Shown: positions 28,334 through 37,122, counted from the stretch's first letter. The stretch: 64,000 nt of DNA from JAICKM01 sp050998805 (GCA_050998805.1 JBPCPV010000031.1:1-64000), one strand, 5' to 3'. Notes: generated from the letters alone by a model not told the origin. Translations and numbers: made by a program.

Positions 28334-29104
28334 ATTCAGCCCGTAAATCAGCCTCAGCCCCTCCAGGGTCAGGTTTGGGTCAGCGTCGGTGAAGAGCGGC
28401 GTCAGGGGGGCGATCAGAGGCGCGAGGCCCCCTGTGGCGATGACCCGCGCCGCGCCGGGGCTGACGGCCTGTAACTCTGCCTGCATCCGGCGCAGGAGGC
28501 CCTCGACCAAGCCGACATAGCCGAGGACGATCCCTGCCTGCATACTTTCAATGGTGTTCACGGCGATCACTCTCGGCGGCGCGACCAGATCCACCGGGAA
28601 GAGCTGCGCCGCCCGCCCAACGAGCGCGTCGGCGGCTGTCCGCAGCCCCGGAGCAATCGCCCCGCCGAGGTAGACGCCTTCCGCGCTCACCGCCTCAAAC
28701 TTCGTGGCCGTCCCAAAGTCCACCACGATGCACGGCCCACCGTATCTTCTGAACGCAGATGCGGCGTTCACGATGCGGTCGGCCCCGACGGCGTATGGGT
28801 TCTCGGCAGCGATTCTCACGTTCAGCTTCATCGAGGGTTCAACCATCATGGCCTGCCTGCCGAGCAAGCCGGAGACCGCCGCGCGTAGCGCCTCGGTCAC
28901 CGGCGGCACCACACTCGACATGATGCAGCCGTCCAGCTGCTCGGTCCTGATAGCCCGCGCCAACAGGCAAGCGTAGAGTAGGGCTGCCCACTCATCGCCG
29001 GTGCGCCCACGCTCCGTCTGCGCTCGCCAGGACACAAGCATGGCCTCGCCCTCGTAGACGCCGAACACGGTATTCGTATTCCCGACATCAGTAGCGAGCA
29101 ACAC
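28328..29104 (-). CDS. coaX: Type III pantothenate kinase
   Basis: Phosphorylates pantothenate, the first step of CoA synthesis, supplying CoaBC encoded next. Family signatures: LLATDVGNTNTVFGVYEG (phosphate loop), the middle segment AVGADRIVNAASAFRRYGGP, DFGTATKFEAVS and GGAIAPGLRTAADALVGRAAQL. GTG 29104 is chosen, giving the canonical MLLATDVGNTN start; longer starts at 29113 or 29116 lie inside a heptad array. The stop codon is supplied by the array in the gap to coaBC. Confidence 0.92.
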   Translation of the reverse strand: MLLATDVGNTNTVFGVYEGEAMLVSWRAQTERGRTGDEWAALLYACLLARAIRTEQLDGCIMSSVVPPVTEALRAAVSGLLGRQAMMVEPSMKLNVRIAAENPYAVGADRIVNAASAFRRYGGPCIVVDFGTATKFEAVSAEGVYLGGAIAPGLRTAADALVGRAAQLFPVDLVAPPRVIAVNTIESMQAGIVLGYVGLVEGLLRRMQAELQAVSPGAARVIATGGLAPLIAPLTPLFTDADPNLTLEGLRLIYGLNT

Positions 29105-29108
29105 GCCG

Positions 29109-29143
29109 ACCACCAATCACTAACCACCAACCACTCACCACTC
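29109..29143. repeat. Heptad array between the PP2C and coaX genes, five units
   Basis: ACCACCA, ATCACTA, ACCACCA, ACCACTC, ACCACTC in register. The TGA stop of the PP2C gene (29135-29137, minus strand) lies inside it. Confidence 0.85.
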
Positions 29144-32100
29144 GTCACACCGAGCGATGAGCAATGTCACATCGTCCTGGGGAGCGCCGGAGGCGAAGTT
29201 GTGGACCCGGTCCACGATGTCTTCGACCAAGAGCACCGGATCTCCCTCCGAGCCGGCGTCACGCAGCAGGCTTTCGAGGCGGTCGAAACCGAAGAGCGCA
29301 TCTGTCTCGTCCATCGTCTCGACGATCCCATCTGAGAAGAAGACGAGCAGATCGCCGGGGCGGACCTCGGCGGTTGGAGTCGCATCACCGGGGTCAAGGT
29401 GCGCGCCGAGCGGCAGGCCACCCTGGTCTAGACTTTCGAGCGTGCCGTCGGCGCGGCGGATATATGGGTAGAGGTGGCCGGCATTCCCGTAAGACAAGCT
29501 GTGGGTCGTGGGGTCGTAGAGGCCGTAAAAGAAGGTCATTAGCCGGCCCTGCATATACTCCACCGCCAGCGCATTAAGCGCGGCAAGCACGGCTTGGGGC
29601 GCTGGGTCTGCCTCTATCTGAGAGAGGAGGGCGGTTTTGATCATCGCCATCAGCATGACCGCCGACGTGCCTTTGCCGGTCACGTCGCCGAGGGCTAGGC
29701 CGAGCCGGCCGTCGGGCAGGGGCAGCACGTCGAAATAATCGCCGCCGACTTCCATGGCCGGCAGGCAGATGCCGTGTATCTGTAGGCCGGCGACGCGGCG
29801 GGGCATCTCAGGCAGGAGTTTGCGCTGGGTGGCCCGCGCGGTAACGAGTTCGCGGGCCATACGGCTGTTCTCGGCGACCAGGCGCTCCTCGAACGTCCGC
29901 CGCTCACTGAAAAGCCGGGCGTTCTGGACGGCTACAGCGACCTGGTTGGCGAAAATCTGGAGCAGCCGTTGCTCGCGGAGGGAGAAGGCGTGGGGTTTAT
30001 AACTGTTCACGAAGAACACGCCAAGCGTGCGGTCCACCGTCCGTATCGGCACCACGATCAGCGAGCGTATGCCCTCGGCGAGCGTAGCAGGGTTGATGCG
30101 TGCATCGCCGAGTGTCTCACCGATCATGAGCGGGATGCCGGAGCGCAATACCCCGTCAGTCAGCCCGCCCTCGCGGACATGGCTGAAGTAGGTAGCCACT
30201 TCGAGCGTGCCGCCCTGCCGTGCCCAGCAGCGAACATTCGCCACCTGCCGGGACGGCTCTTCCACCAGCAACACACCGCTGGAGTCGGCGTCGAGCAGCC
30301 GTACACCGAAGCGGGCGGTCTCTTCAAGAAGTGTAGATATGTCGAGCGTTGCGGTGAAGCCAAGCCCAGCCTCGTGAAGCGTGGTGAGGTCGAGCGCAAG
30401 ATGCCGTTGCTCCTCGAAAAGGCGCGAGTTTTCGAGGGCGATCACTGCCTGGTTGGCAAAGATTTCGAGCGTCTCAATCGTCGCGCGGCTCGGAAGTCGG
30501 CGATCTTGGGGGTCATCTACCGAGAGGACGCCGATGAGTTGGCCGCCCTTGCCGCGCAACGGCACAAGCAGCATATCGTCGGGGTGCCACTCCTGCTCGC
30601 TGCGTGCGTCGAGCGTCGGGCGGTAGTAACTATCGAGGCTGGTGACGACGTTGTAGAGGTGGCTGATGAAGTAGGACTGGCTTATCTGGAAGCGCGGGTC
30701 CATCAGCGTCAACCCCTCGGCGTAGGGAGACGGGTGCGATCTGAGGATCTCCCAGGTCCCTGGGTCGAGGCCGACCGCGGCAACGCGCTCAAAATGAGGC
30801 GGCGGCCCCTCACGCAGGAGGCTGAGTACGGCGATGTTGAAGCCGAGGCTGGTCCTCACCCCATCGGCTATCTGGGTCAGCACCTGGTCAATCGAGAGGT
30901 CGGCTTTGAGCGCGTTGCCGCTGTGCAGGATAGCCGCCAGCTCTCCGGCTCTGCGGGTCAGGGTTTCGTTCTGGCGGCGCTCGCGGTCGTAGCGGCGGGC
31001 GTTGTCTACGGCGATAGCCGCATGTTCGGCCAGGTGTTCGGCGAAGTTGACGTGCTGTTCGGTGAAGCCGCCGGCATCGGTACTCTCCATACTCAGCGCG
31101 CCGAGGAGTTGCCCTCCCCTCCTGACAAGCACGACGAGCTGGGAGCGGACATCGGGCAGAACCTCGAAGTAGTCGGGGTCGTTGCCGACATCGCGCACCA
31201 AGAGCGAGCGGTCTTCGCGCACGGCCCGCCCAATGATGCCGAGGCTGATCGGCAAGGCCCTATTCTTATACGGTGCCATCACTTCCTGCGTGTAGCCGAT
31301 ATGACCCAGCACATGGAGGGCCTGTGCCGACTGGTCGAAGAGCGTCATCATCCCGGCCGCCGCGCCCGTGGTTTCGACCGCACGAGCGACCACCAGATGG
31401 ATGATCCTCCCCAGCTCAAGGCTGGCGTTCAGCAGGCGGGCTATCTCTTCGAGCGCCGAAAGCTCAACGACGCGCGTGGCGAGCGCGGTGTCGGTCTGCT
31501 GATAGAGCCGCTCACGTTCAGCGAAGAGGCGTGCGTTTTCGAGCGCGCCGGCGACCTGGTTCGCCACAATGCTCAGGAACTGGACCTGTTCGTGTGTGTA
31601 GAGGTTCGGCGTGTAGGACTGCACCGAGAGTACGCCGATGGCGCGGTGCTTCGCCAGCATGGGCACTCCCATCCAGCTCCGGCTCCGGCGAGGCGAGCCG
31701 TACAGGTCCGAGGAGCGAGGTAGGTTGTAGTGTTCGACGCCGAGGAAGAGGTCGTCGATCACTAGGGGACGGCCCGTCTCGAAGATGGTGCTTGCCAGAC
31801 CGGAGCCGAGGGGCGCGGGTTCCAATTGGTAGCGCACGCCTTCGTCAATGCCGAAGGGAAAGGTGAGCAAACTCAGGTCTTCGTCGTAGCGTGAGATAAA
31901 GAACGAATCGAAGTCGAGCGCCTCGCTCAGGTGGTCGTGGACGGTGAGGCAGACCGCTTCGATGTCGAGGTTCGCGCTGAGTTCTTCGCCCAGCCGGTTC
32001 AGCGTCTCCAGTTGCCGGCGGCTCCGCCCGTATTTCCAGGCGATGTCGGCGGCGCTGATTGCCGCCGCAGCCGCCTCGGAGAGCAGGCCGAGCAGCGAGA

Positions 32101-32572
32101 GGTCGGACGGAGAGTAGGCGCGGGCGTCGGGCCGCTTGCCGATCAGCAAGAAGCCGAGGAGGCGGTCGGCGTCCAAGAGGGGCAGGGCCAGCGCCGGGCG
32201 GAACGGGTCAAGCCCGGCAACACGGCACCGCACTCGGATCGGGCCGACGCCCTGTTGCATGATGCCCTCCACAGCCGCCATGATAGACGCTCGCAGGCTG
32301 GCCGGCAAGTCGTCGGGGGTGAGCCGCAGCGTGTCGATCTCGGCTCCCTGTAGCCCGCAGGCGGCCCGCAGAAGGTAGCCGCCTCTGTAGGGGTCGGGCG
32401 TAAAGAGCGCCACCGTAGGGCCGCCGAGAGCGTCGCAGACCGCACCCACCAGCACCGGGTAGAGCGCGCGGGGGTCGCGCATATCGCGCACGCGCTCGCG
32501 GAACGCCCGCAGCGGTCCGGCCGTGCGCGCACGAGTATGGGCGGTGGGTTCGGGGTGCAAATCTATAGCCAT
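29135..32572 (-). CDS. Multi-GAF PP2C-type (SpoIIE/RsbU-like) phosphatase
   Basis: A 1145-residue soluble signalling protein. Five GAF-type sensor domains are visible in tandem (about residues 35-180, 200-350, 375-525, 550-720 and 735-890). Each ends in a pattern like FANQVAVAVQNARLFSER. The C-terminal phosphatase (about 920-1140) has EVGGDYFDVLPLPDGRLGLA, LGDVTGKGTSAVMLMAM, YGNAGHLYPY and FFSDGIVETMD with the metal-binding Asp residues intact. RsbU relatives dephosphorylate anti-sigma-factor antagonists, but no such partner is in the window. The ligands of the GAF domains are unknown. It has its own promoter and may be cotranscribed with coaX. Confidence 0.92.
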   Translation of the reverse strand: MAIDLHPEPTAHTRARTAGPLRAFRERVRDMRDPRALYPVLVGAVCDALGGPTVALFTPDPYRGGYLLRAACGLQGAEIDTLRLTPDDLPASLRASIMAAVEGIMQQGVGPIRVRCRVAGLDPFRPALALPLLDADRLLGFLLIGKRPDARAYSPSDLSLLGLLSEAAAAAISAADIAWKYGRSRRQLETLNRLGEELSANLDIEAVCLTVHDHLSEALDFDSFFISRYDEDLSLLTFPFGIDEGVRYQLEPAPLGSGLASTIFETGRPLVIDDLFLGVEHYNLPRSSDLYGSPRRSRSWMGVPMLAKHRAIGVLSVQSYTPNLYTHEQVQFLSIVANQVAGALENARLFAERERLYQQTDTALATRVVELSALEEIARLLNASLELGRIIHLVVARAVETTGAAAGMMTLFDQSAQALHVLGHIGYTQEVMAPYKNRALPISLGIIGRAVREDRSLLVRDVGNDPDYFEVLPDVRSQLVVLVRRGGQLLGALSMESTDAGGFTEQHVNFAEHLAEHAAIAVDNARRYDRERRQNETLTRRAGELAAILHSGNALKADLSIDQVLTQIADGVRTSLGFNIAVLSLLREGPPPHFERVAAVGLDPGTWEILRSHPSPYAEGLTLMDPRFQISQSYFISHLYNVVTSLDSYYRPTLDARSEQEWHPDDMLLVPLRGKGGQLIGVLSVDDPQDRRLPSRATIETLEIFANQAVIALENSRLFEEQRHLALDLTTLHEAGLGFTATLDISTLLEETARFGVRLLDADSSGVLLVEEPSRQVANVRCWARQGGTLEVATYFSHVREGGLTDGVLRSGIPLMIGETLGDARINPATLAEGIRSLIVVPIRTVDRTLGVFFVNSYKPHAFSLREQRLLQIFANQVAVAVQNARLFSERRTFEERLVAENSRMARELVTARATQRKLLPEMPRRVAGLQIHGICLPAMEVGGDYFDVLPLPDGRLGLALGDVTGKGTSAVMLMAMIKTALLSQIEADPAPQAVLAALNALAVEYMQGRLMTFFYGLYDPTTHSLSYGNAGHLYPYIRRADGTLESLDQGGLPLGAHLDPGDATPTAEVRPGDLLVFFSDGIVETMDETDALFGFDRLESLLRDAGSEGDPVLLVEDIVDRVHNFASGAPQDDVTLLIARCDEW

Positions 32573-32611
32573 ATTCTAGCTCTGTCTAGCCCGTGCCTGG
32601 GCAGCAAATCC

Positions 32612-32640
32612 ATTGTACTCTATGGCGGAAACCAAGTCAA
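32612..32640 (-). promoter_or_regulatory. Promoter of the multi-GAF phosphatase gene
   Basis: Minus strand: TTGACT (32635-32640), a 17-nt spacer and TACAAT (32612-32617). The expected start near 32605 gives a leader of about 33 nt. Confidence 0.65.
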
Positions 32641-32651
32641 CGCTCGATTCG

Positions 32652-32799
32652 ATCCACGAAAGAGCACGAAAGAGCACGAAAAGGGTGTAGTGCGTAGTGC
32701 GTAGTGCGTAGTGTGGGATTGGGGTGTGGCGGAGGGGGTCCACGAGCAGAACCGTGTCTTACAGGATCGGCACTCAGAACTCAAAACTCGAAACTCGAA
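32652..32799. repeat. Repeat cluster: CACGAA tandem, two heptad arrays and dispersed repeat copy 2
   Basis: In order: ATCCACGAA followed by two AGAGCACGAA units (32652-32680); four GTAGTGC-type heptads (32687-32714); a copy of the dispersed repeat, GTCCACGAGCAGAACCGTGT then CTTACAGGATCGG (32738-32770); and four ACTCGAA-type heptads (32772-32799). The last array contains the stop codon of the family 9 glycosyltransferase gene at 32781-32783. No gene is present between 32641 and 32780. Confidence 0.75.
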
Positions 32800-33932
32800 A
32801 CTGCCTTCCAAACGTCGTCCACGGTCACGCTTTCGTGGAACGGGACGCCTGCTAGGTCGGCGGCGCGGGCGGCGAGCATAGGGCCGCCGGTCTCTCCGCC
32901 GACGACGCGGCTGCGCCCGCTGGGGTCCCAGGGGGCGTAGCGGCGGGGGTCGGAGGGGCCGAAGACGGCGACGGCCGGGGTGCCTGCCGCCACGGCCAGG
33001 TGCATCGCCCCGGTGTCGTGGCCGAGGAAGAGGCGGCACCGCCCCATCAGCGCGCCGAGTGCGCCCCACGAACAGCACCCTACAAGGTCATGCACCCGGT
33101 CGGCACCCACTGTCAGGCCGCCGCGGATAGACGCGGCAGCGGCCCGGTCATCATCGCTCGGCCCGCCGAGAAGCAGCACCCGCGCATCAGGATATGTCGT
33201 GAGCAGCCTATCGAGCAGTGCCGCCCAGCGGTCGGGTGCCCAGCGTTTGGCCGGCAGGCGCATACCTGGGTTGCTGCCGCCGCCGGTGTGCAGCGCGATC
33301 AGCAGGTCGCGCCTGGGGTCAAGGCCGAGTTCGGCAAGTGCGGCATCGGCATCGGCCTGCTCCGCGTCTGTCGGGTAGAACTCGGTCGGGGTCGCCTCGC
33401 CCACTTGGACGCCGAGGGCGCGCACCACGTCGAGATACCAGGCGGCCTCGTGGCGCGGCATGTCGGGCAGGCAGGGCACCCGGTTGGTGAGCGCGAAGCC
33501 GCGCCCGGCGCTGTCCAGCCCCGCCCGCACCCGCGCGCCCGCGAGCCAGGCGAGCAGGCCGAGCAGAGGCGAGCGGTCGAGGACCAGCACGGCATCGTAC
33601 CGACCGGCACGCAGCCTCCGCGCCAGCCCCAGGTACTCCCGCCAACTCCACCGCAGCGGCGCGGTGCCGACTTGCCCGATGTCCACGGTCTCGGCGATGC
33701 GTGGGTTGCCCTCCACTGCCGGCCGGGACCACGCGCCGACCGCCATGCTGATCCGCGCGCCCGGATACGCCCGCGCCAGTGCGGCCACCGCCGCAGTCGC
33801 CATGACGACATCCCCGAAGCAGCAGGGCTTGATCACGAGGATGCGCTTCGGGTCGTGCAGCCGCCGGGGTGCGCGCCACCGCGAGGGGGCGAAGGCGACG
33901 GTGAGGAGGCGGAGGAGGGGGTTGATCAACAT
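32781..33932 (-). CDS. Glycosyltransferase family 9 (heptosyltransferase-like)
   Basis: A 383-residue GT-B enzyme that adds sugars to surface glycans. The N-terminal domain has RILVIKPCCFGDVVMATAAV. The nucleotide-sugar domain has LIALHTGGGSNPGMRLPAKRW and the C-terminal signature GHDTGAMHLAVAAGTPAVAV followed by FGPSDPRRYAPW. The donor in an organism without evident LPS is unknown. The last residues (SSFEF and stop) are encoded by an ACTCGAA heptad array, so the original end is not certain. A strong promoter lies upstream. Confidence 0.88.
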   Translation of the reverse strand: MLINPLLRLLTVAFAPSRWRAPRRLHDPKRILVIKPCCFGDVVMATAAVAALARAYPGARISMAVGAWSRPAVEGNPRIAETVDIGQVGTAPLRWSWREYLGLARRLRAGRYDAVLVLDRSPLLGLLAWLAGARVRAGLDSAGRGFALTNRVPCLPDMPRHEAAWYLDVVRALGVQVGEATPTEFYPTDAEQADADAALAELGLDPRRDLLIALHTGGGSNPGMRLPAKRWAPDRWAALLDRLLTTYPDARVLLLGGPSDDDRAAAASIRGGLTVGADRVHDLVGCCSWGALGALMGRCRLFLGHDTGAMHLAVAAGTPAVAVFGPSDPRRYAPWDPSGRSRVVGGETGGPMLAARAADLAGVPFHESVTVDDVWKAVSSFEF

Positions 33933-33947
33933 ATCGGCATCCAGCCA

Positions 33948-33976
33948 AGCATAGCACAGGGACGGGAGAGTGTCAA
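33948..33976 (-). promoter_or_regulatory. Promoter of the family 9 glycosyltransferase gene
   Basis: Minus strand: TTGACA (33971-33976), a 17-nt spacer and TATGCT (33948-33953) with an extended TGC directly before the -10. Confidence 0.7.
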
Positions 33977-34017
33977 ACGTCGGCCGCTAAGAACTGGCGG
34001 CACGTCCCCATCCCCGT

Positions 34018-34023
34018 TATAAT
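34018..34023 (+). promoter_or_regulatory. -10 box 6 nt before the polyprenyl synthase ATG
   Basis: TATAAT at 34018-34023, ATG at 34030. No ribosome binding site and no clear -35. The spacing predicts a leaderless message. Confidence 0.5.
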
Positions 34024-34029
34024 ACCCCC

Positions 34030-35145
34030 ATGTACACACACACCCGTGAAGACCACGCCTGGTTCGTGCGCGAACTCCAGGTGCGCCGCGAGCAGGTCTA
34101 CGCGATATTGCTCGACCCGCGCTATGCGGCGCATTTCGAGCCGGAACATTCGCGCGAGGCGATCTACCACTACCTGGGGCAGCGGGGCAAGGCGCTGCGC
34201 CCGCTCATGCTGCTGCTGAGTTGCGGGGCGGCGGGCAGCGACGAGGAGCGGGCGCTGCCTGCGGCGGCGGCGGTCGAGCTTTTCCACACATGGACGCTGG
34301 TTCACGACGACATCATTGACCGGGACGCTCTGCGCCGGGGGCGGCCCACCGTCCATGCGGCCTACGCGGGGCGGGCGCGGGACGAGGAGGGCTACACGCC
34401 CGCCGAGGCCGCTCACTACGGCATGACGACGGCGATCCTGGCTGGGGACCAGCAGCAGGGCTGGGCGTTCGCGCTGCTCGCCGAGCTGCCGGAGCGGGGC
34501 GTGTCGCCGGGAGTCGCGCTGCAGCTCGTGCGCGAGTTGGCGCTGGTGCTTGAGCCGGGGCTGCTCGCCGGCGAGATGCTCGATGTGCAGTATTCCCACC
34601 GACCCGTCGAGGAGTTGACGGAGGATGCGGTGCTCGATATGCTGACGCGCAAAACCGCGCTGCTCTACCGCTTCGCGGCACGGGCCGGCGCGCTGATCGG
34701 GCTGGACGGCAGCGGCCGCCTAGGCACCCCGGAAGGCGAACGGCTAGCCGAGGCGCTGGAGACCTTCGCTGGGTTGTGCGGCACGGCATTCCAGCTGCAA
34801 GACGACCTGCTCGGCATCACCGGCGACGAGCAACGGCTCGGCAAGCCGGTAGGCTCCGACCTGCGAGAGGGCAAGAAGACGCTGATCGTCTACCACGCGC
34901 TGACCCACGCCGCGCCGCCTGCGCTCGACGGAATCAAGCGCGTGCTCGGCAACCCGGATGCCGACACTGCCAAGGTCAAGACCGCAGTCGGCTTGCTCGA
35001 GGAGGCTGGCAGCCTCGACTACGTGCGCCGCATGTCGCAGGACTACATCACCCGCGCCCAGGCGGCGCTCTCCACCCTCCCCGACACCCCGAACCGCAAG
35101 CTGCTCTACCTCTGGGCACGGTATCTCGTGGCGCGTAGTACGTAG
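34030..35145 (+). CDS. Polyprenyl (geranylgeranyl-type) diphosphate synthase
   Basis: Condenses isopentenyl diphosphate units to make isoprenoid precursors for quinones, carotenoids or lipids. The first aspartate-rich motif reads LVHDDIIDRDALRRGRPTVH, where the DDxxD form predicts a medium or long product. The second is FQLQDDLLGITGDEQRLGKP, and RGKALRP binds the substrate. The length of 371 residues is slightly long. The TAG stop lies in a CGTAGTA heptad array, so the terminal VARST may be repeat-derived. fni, which makes the isomer substrate, is 17 kb away. Product chain length cannot be assigned safely. Confidence 0.92.
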   Translation: MYTHTREDHAWFVRELQVRREQVYAILLDPRYAAHFEPEHSREAIYHYLGQRGKALRPLMLLLSCGAAGSDEERALPAAAAVELFHTWTLVHDDIIDRDALRRGRPTVHAAYAGRARDEEGYTPAEAAHYGMTTAILAGDQQQGWAFALLAELPERGVSPGVALQLVRELALVLEPGLLAGEMLDVQYSHRPVEELTEDAVLDMLTRKTALLYRFAARAGALIGLDGSGRLGTPEGERLAEALETFAGLCGTAFQLQDDLLGITGDEQRLGKPVGSDLREGKKTLIVYHALTHAAPPALDGIKRVLGNPDADTAKVKTAVGLLEEAGSLDYVRRMSQDYITRAQAALSTLPDTPNRKLLYLWARYLVARST

Positions 35146-35188
35146 TGCGCTCAATCCACTCCGCACTCCGCAATCCGCAATCCGCAAT
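35134..35188. repeat. Heptad arrays shared by the ends of the polyprenyl synthase and cofC
   Basis: CGTAGTA, CGTAGTG (35134-35147), then CCGCACT and three CCGCAAT units (35161-35188). The two convergent genes end 5 bp apart inside this repeat block, and both stop codons are repeat-derived. Confidence 0.85.
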
Positions 35189-35762
35189 CAGCGAGATCAG
35201 AAGGGGTGTCTAGGTCGAAGGCGGTGCCGGGGGAGCGGTAGACGGCGGGGGTGATGCCGGTGGCGAGGGCGGCGGCGCAGTGGCGGGCGTAGCTGTCGGG
35301 GCCGAAGGAGAAGGGGATGGCCGCCGGCGGGCGGAGGAGAAGGGCGTTGGTGCCGCGCCCGTGGCGGTCGGGCGCGAGCACTACGCACGGGCAGGGGCCT
35401 TCTGCGAGTGCCGTGAGGGCGGCGATCTCAGCGCCGCGCAGCAAAGGCAGGTCGGCCAGAAGCACCAGGAGCGCAGTCGCGCCGCCGGCCAGCGCCCACC
35501 TTCGCGCCTGTTCCAGTGCTGCGTTTAGTCCGGAGGCTTCTTCGCGGAGCGGTACAGCCCCGGCGGACCACGCGATCTCAAGGGCGCGCGGGTCGGGGCT
35601 GACGACAGCCGATGCCGTAACCGCGCCGGATTCGGCAAGCGCCAGCAGGACGCCGCGCATCATCTTCTCAGCCAGCGCCGCGCGGTCCGCCTCCGAGAGG
35701 ACAGGCCCCAGGCGACTTTTGGCCTCGCGCAGCGTCTTCACCGGCACTACGGCGAAGATCAT
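35151..35762 (-). CDS. cofC: 2-phospho-L-lactate (phosphoenolpyruvate) guanylyltransferase
   Basis: Activates the side-chain precursor of coenzyme F420 with GTP. The nucleotidyltransferase start VVPVKTLREAKSRLGPVLS and VLLADLPLLRGAEI match CofC/FbiD; HGRGTNALLLRPP and FDLDTPSDLA mark the usual end of the family. After the DLDTPSDLA segment come 12 extra residues (192-203, DCGLRIAECGVD) encoded entirely by CCGCAAT heptads, with TGA supplied by the same block. The start overlaps cofD by 4 nt. It is the last gene of the prfB-to-cofC operon. Which precursor (lactate or PEP) is used cannot be told. Confidence 0.9.
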   Translation of the reverse strand: MIFAVVPVKTLREAKSRLGPVLSEADRAALAEKMMRGVLLALAESGAVTASAVVSPDPRALEIAWSAGAVPLREEASGLNAALEQARRWALAGGATALLVLLADLPLLRGAEIAALTALAEGPCPCVVLAPDRHGRGTNALLLRPPAAIPFSFGPDSYARHCAAALATGITPAVYRSPGTAFDLDTPSDLADCGLRIAECGVD

Positions 35763-36715
35763 CCCGGCGGTGCCTCACGCAGCCGGTCGCAGAAGGCCAA
35801 CACTGTGCGGGCGAGCGCCTCACGGTCTGCCTCGGTTCGCATTACGGTCTGCGCGACCTCGACGGCCATGCCGAGGTCGGCGATGCGGGGGGCGAGCGCA
35901 GCGTCCGCCTCGTCTATCACCATGCCGGAGAGCAGGCCCCTGTAGATTTCGGCAACCCCGTAGGCCGAGACTTCATGGCCGAGGCTGGCGAGCATCGTGT
36001 CTGCGGGGCCGCGCAGCGCCCTGCCTCCGACGATAGGGCTGACTGCCACGCGCGGTGCCGGGCAGCGAAGCAGCATATCGCGCAGACCGGGCACCGCGAG
36101 GATCGGGCCGATGCTCACCAGGGGATTGCTGGGACAGAACACGACCGCATCGGCCTCCGCCAGCGCGGGGGCAAGCGCGTCAGGCGGCTTTGCCTCCGCG
36201 ATGCCGGAGAAGCTGAGGCCGCGCACCGGGTCGCTGTGGTGCCTGTGGACGAAGTACTCTTGGAAGGGCAGCCGTCCGGCATCGGTCTCGACGTTGGTCG
36301 CCACAGGCTGGTCGCACATCGGCAGCAGGCGCGCTGAGACACCGAGCGCCCGCGCCAGCCCCTCCTCGACTGCGCTCAACGGCTCTCCGCTCGTCAGGCG
36401 TTGCGTGCGGAGGATGTGTGTGGCGAAGTCGCGGTCGCCCAGTTGGAACCAGGTGCCGTCAGCGCCGTAGCGTTTGAGCATATCGAGGCAGGCGAAGGTA
36501 TCACTCGCCAGCCCCCAGCCGGTGTCGGGGTTCGCCAGCCCAGCCAGGGTGTAGAGCACGGTATCAAGGTCGGGGCAGATCCGCAGGCCGTGGAGCGTGA
36601 AGTCGTCGGCGGTATTCACAAGAACGGTGAGCGCGCCGGGCAGCAGGGCGCTGAGCAGGCCGTGGGCCAGCTTCGCGCCCCCAACGCCGCCCGCCAGGGC
36701 GACAACCTTCGTCAT
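35759..36715 (-). CDS. cofD: 2-phospho-L-lactate transferase
   Basis: Joins the CofC product to the deazaflavin Fo, giving F420-0. The family signature VVALAGGVGGAKLAHGLLSA is at the N-terminus, followed by VNTADDFTLHGLRICPDLDT. Further conserved parts are RYGADGTWFQLGDRDFATH, FVHRHHSDPVRGLSF and FCPSNPLVSIGPILAVPGLR. The length of 318 residues is normal. It overlaps the PPOX gene by 4 nt upstream and cofC by 4 nt downstream. The Fo synthase and the gamma-glutamyl ligase are not in the window. Confidence 0.95.
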   Translation of the reverse strand: MTKVVALAGGVGGAKLAHGLLSALLPGALTVLVNTADDFTLHGLRICPDLDTVLYTLAGLANPDTGWGLASDTFACLDMLKRYGADGTWFQLGDRDFATHILRTQRLTSGEPLSAVEEGLARALGVSARLLPMCDQPVATNVETDAGRLPFQEYFVHRHHSDPVRGLSFSGIAEAKPPDALAPALAEADAVVFCPSNPLVSIGPILAVPGLRDMLLRCPAPRVAVSPIVGGRALRGPADTMLASLGHEVSAYGVAEIYRGLLSGMVIDEADAALAPRIADLGMAVEVAQTVMRTEADREALARTVLAFCDRLREAPPG

Positions 36716-37122
36716 TCGCCGAAGCCGTAGATCCCGACGTCATCCAGCGGTACACGGTACGAGATCCTCTGCTGGTTGGCGAAGGACGCCGCCCTTTTCT
36801 CGCCCTGTTCGGGTCCGTGGTAGCGAACGGCCAGCCGCTTGATGTCCTCTTGCGCGGCCTGCTGGTCGTCGTTTTCGCTTACTCTGCCTTTGATGGTGAT
36901 ATAGCGATAGCCATCCTCGACGCAGAGCGATACATGAGGGTTGCGAACCATGTTCCGGTCTTTCACCCGGCCACGCAGTGTGTTGAACATGATCTCGTCG
37001 CCCATGATCGCATACCAGATGACGGTCTGTTGCGGGCTGCCGTCCGCGTCCACGGTCGCCAGCACGGCGAAGCGCGGTTCTTCGAGGAAGGCGCGGGCTG
37101 CGGCGCTGAGTTTGTCGGCCAT
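36712..37122 (-). CDS. PPOX-class F420-dependent oxidoreductase
   Basis: A 136-residue split-barrel protein: ARAFLEEPRFAVLATVDADG, PQQTVIWYAIMGDEIMFNT, then KDRNMVRNPHVSLCVEDGYR. This is the FDOR-B-type pattern, and the position directly upstream of cofD with a 4-nt overlap supports F420 as cofactor (inference). It starts 15 bp after the LLM oxidoreductase gene. Confidence 0.88.
   Translation of the reverse strand: MADKLSAAARAFLEEPRFAVLATVDADGSPQQTVIWYAIMGDEIMFNTLRGRVKDRNMVRNPHVSLCVEDGYRYITIKGRVSENDDQQAAQEDIKRLAVRYHGPEQGEKRAASFANQQRISYRVPLDDVGIYGFGE

Noticed and set aside
29969..31723. Plus-strand open frame of 584 codons opposite the multi-GAF phosphatase gene
   Set aside because: It is antisense to a gene with clear domains throughout; long antisense frames are expected at this GC content.
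33000..34022. Plus-strand frame of 340 codons opposite the GT9 gene
   Set aside because: Antisense shadow; no motif recognised.
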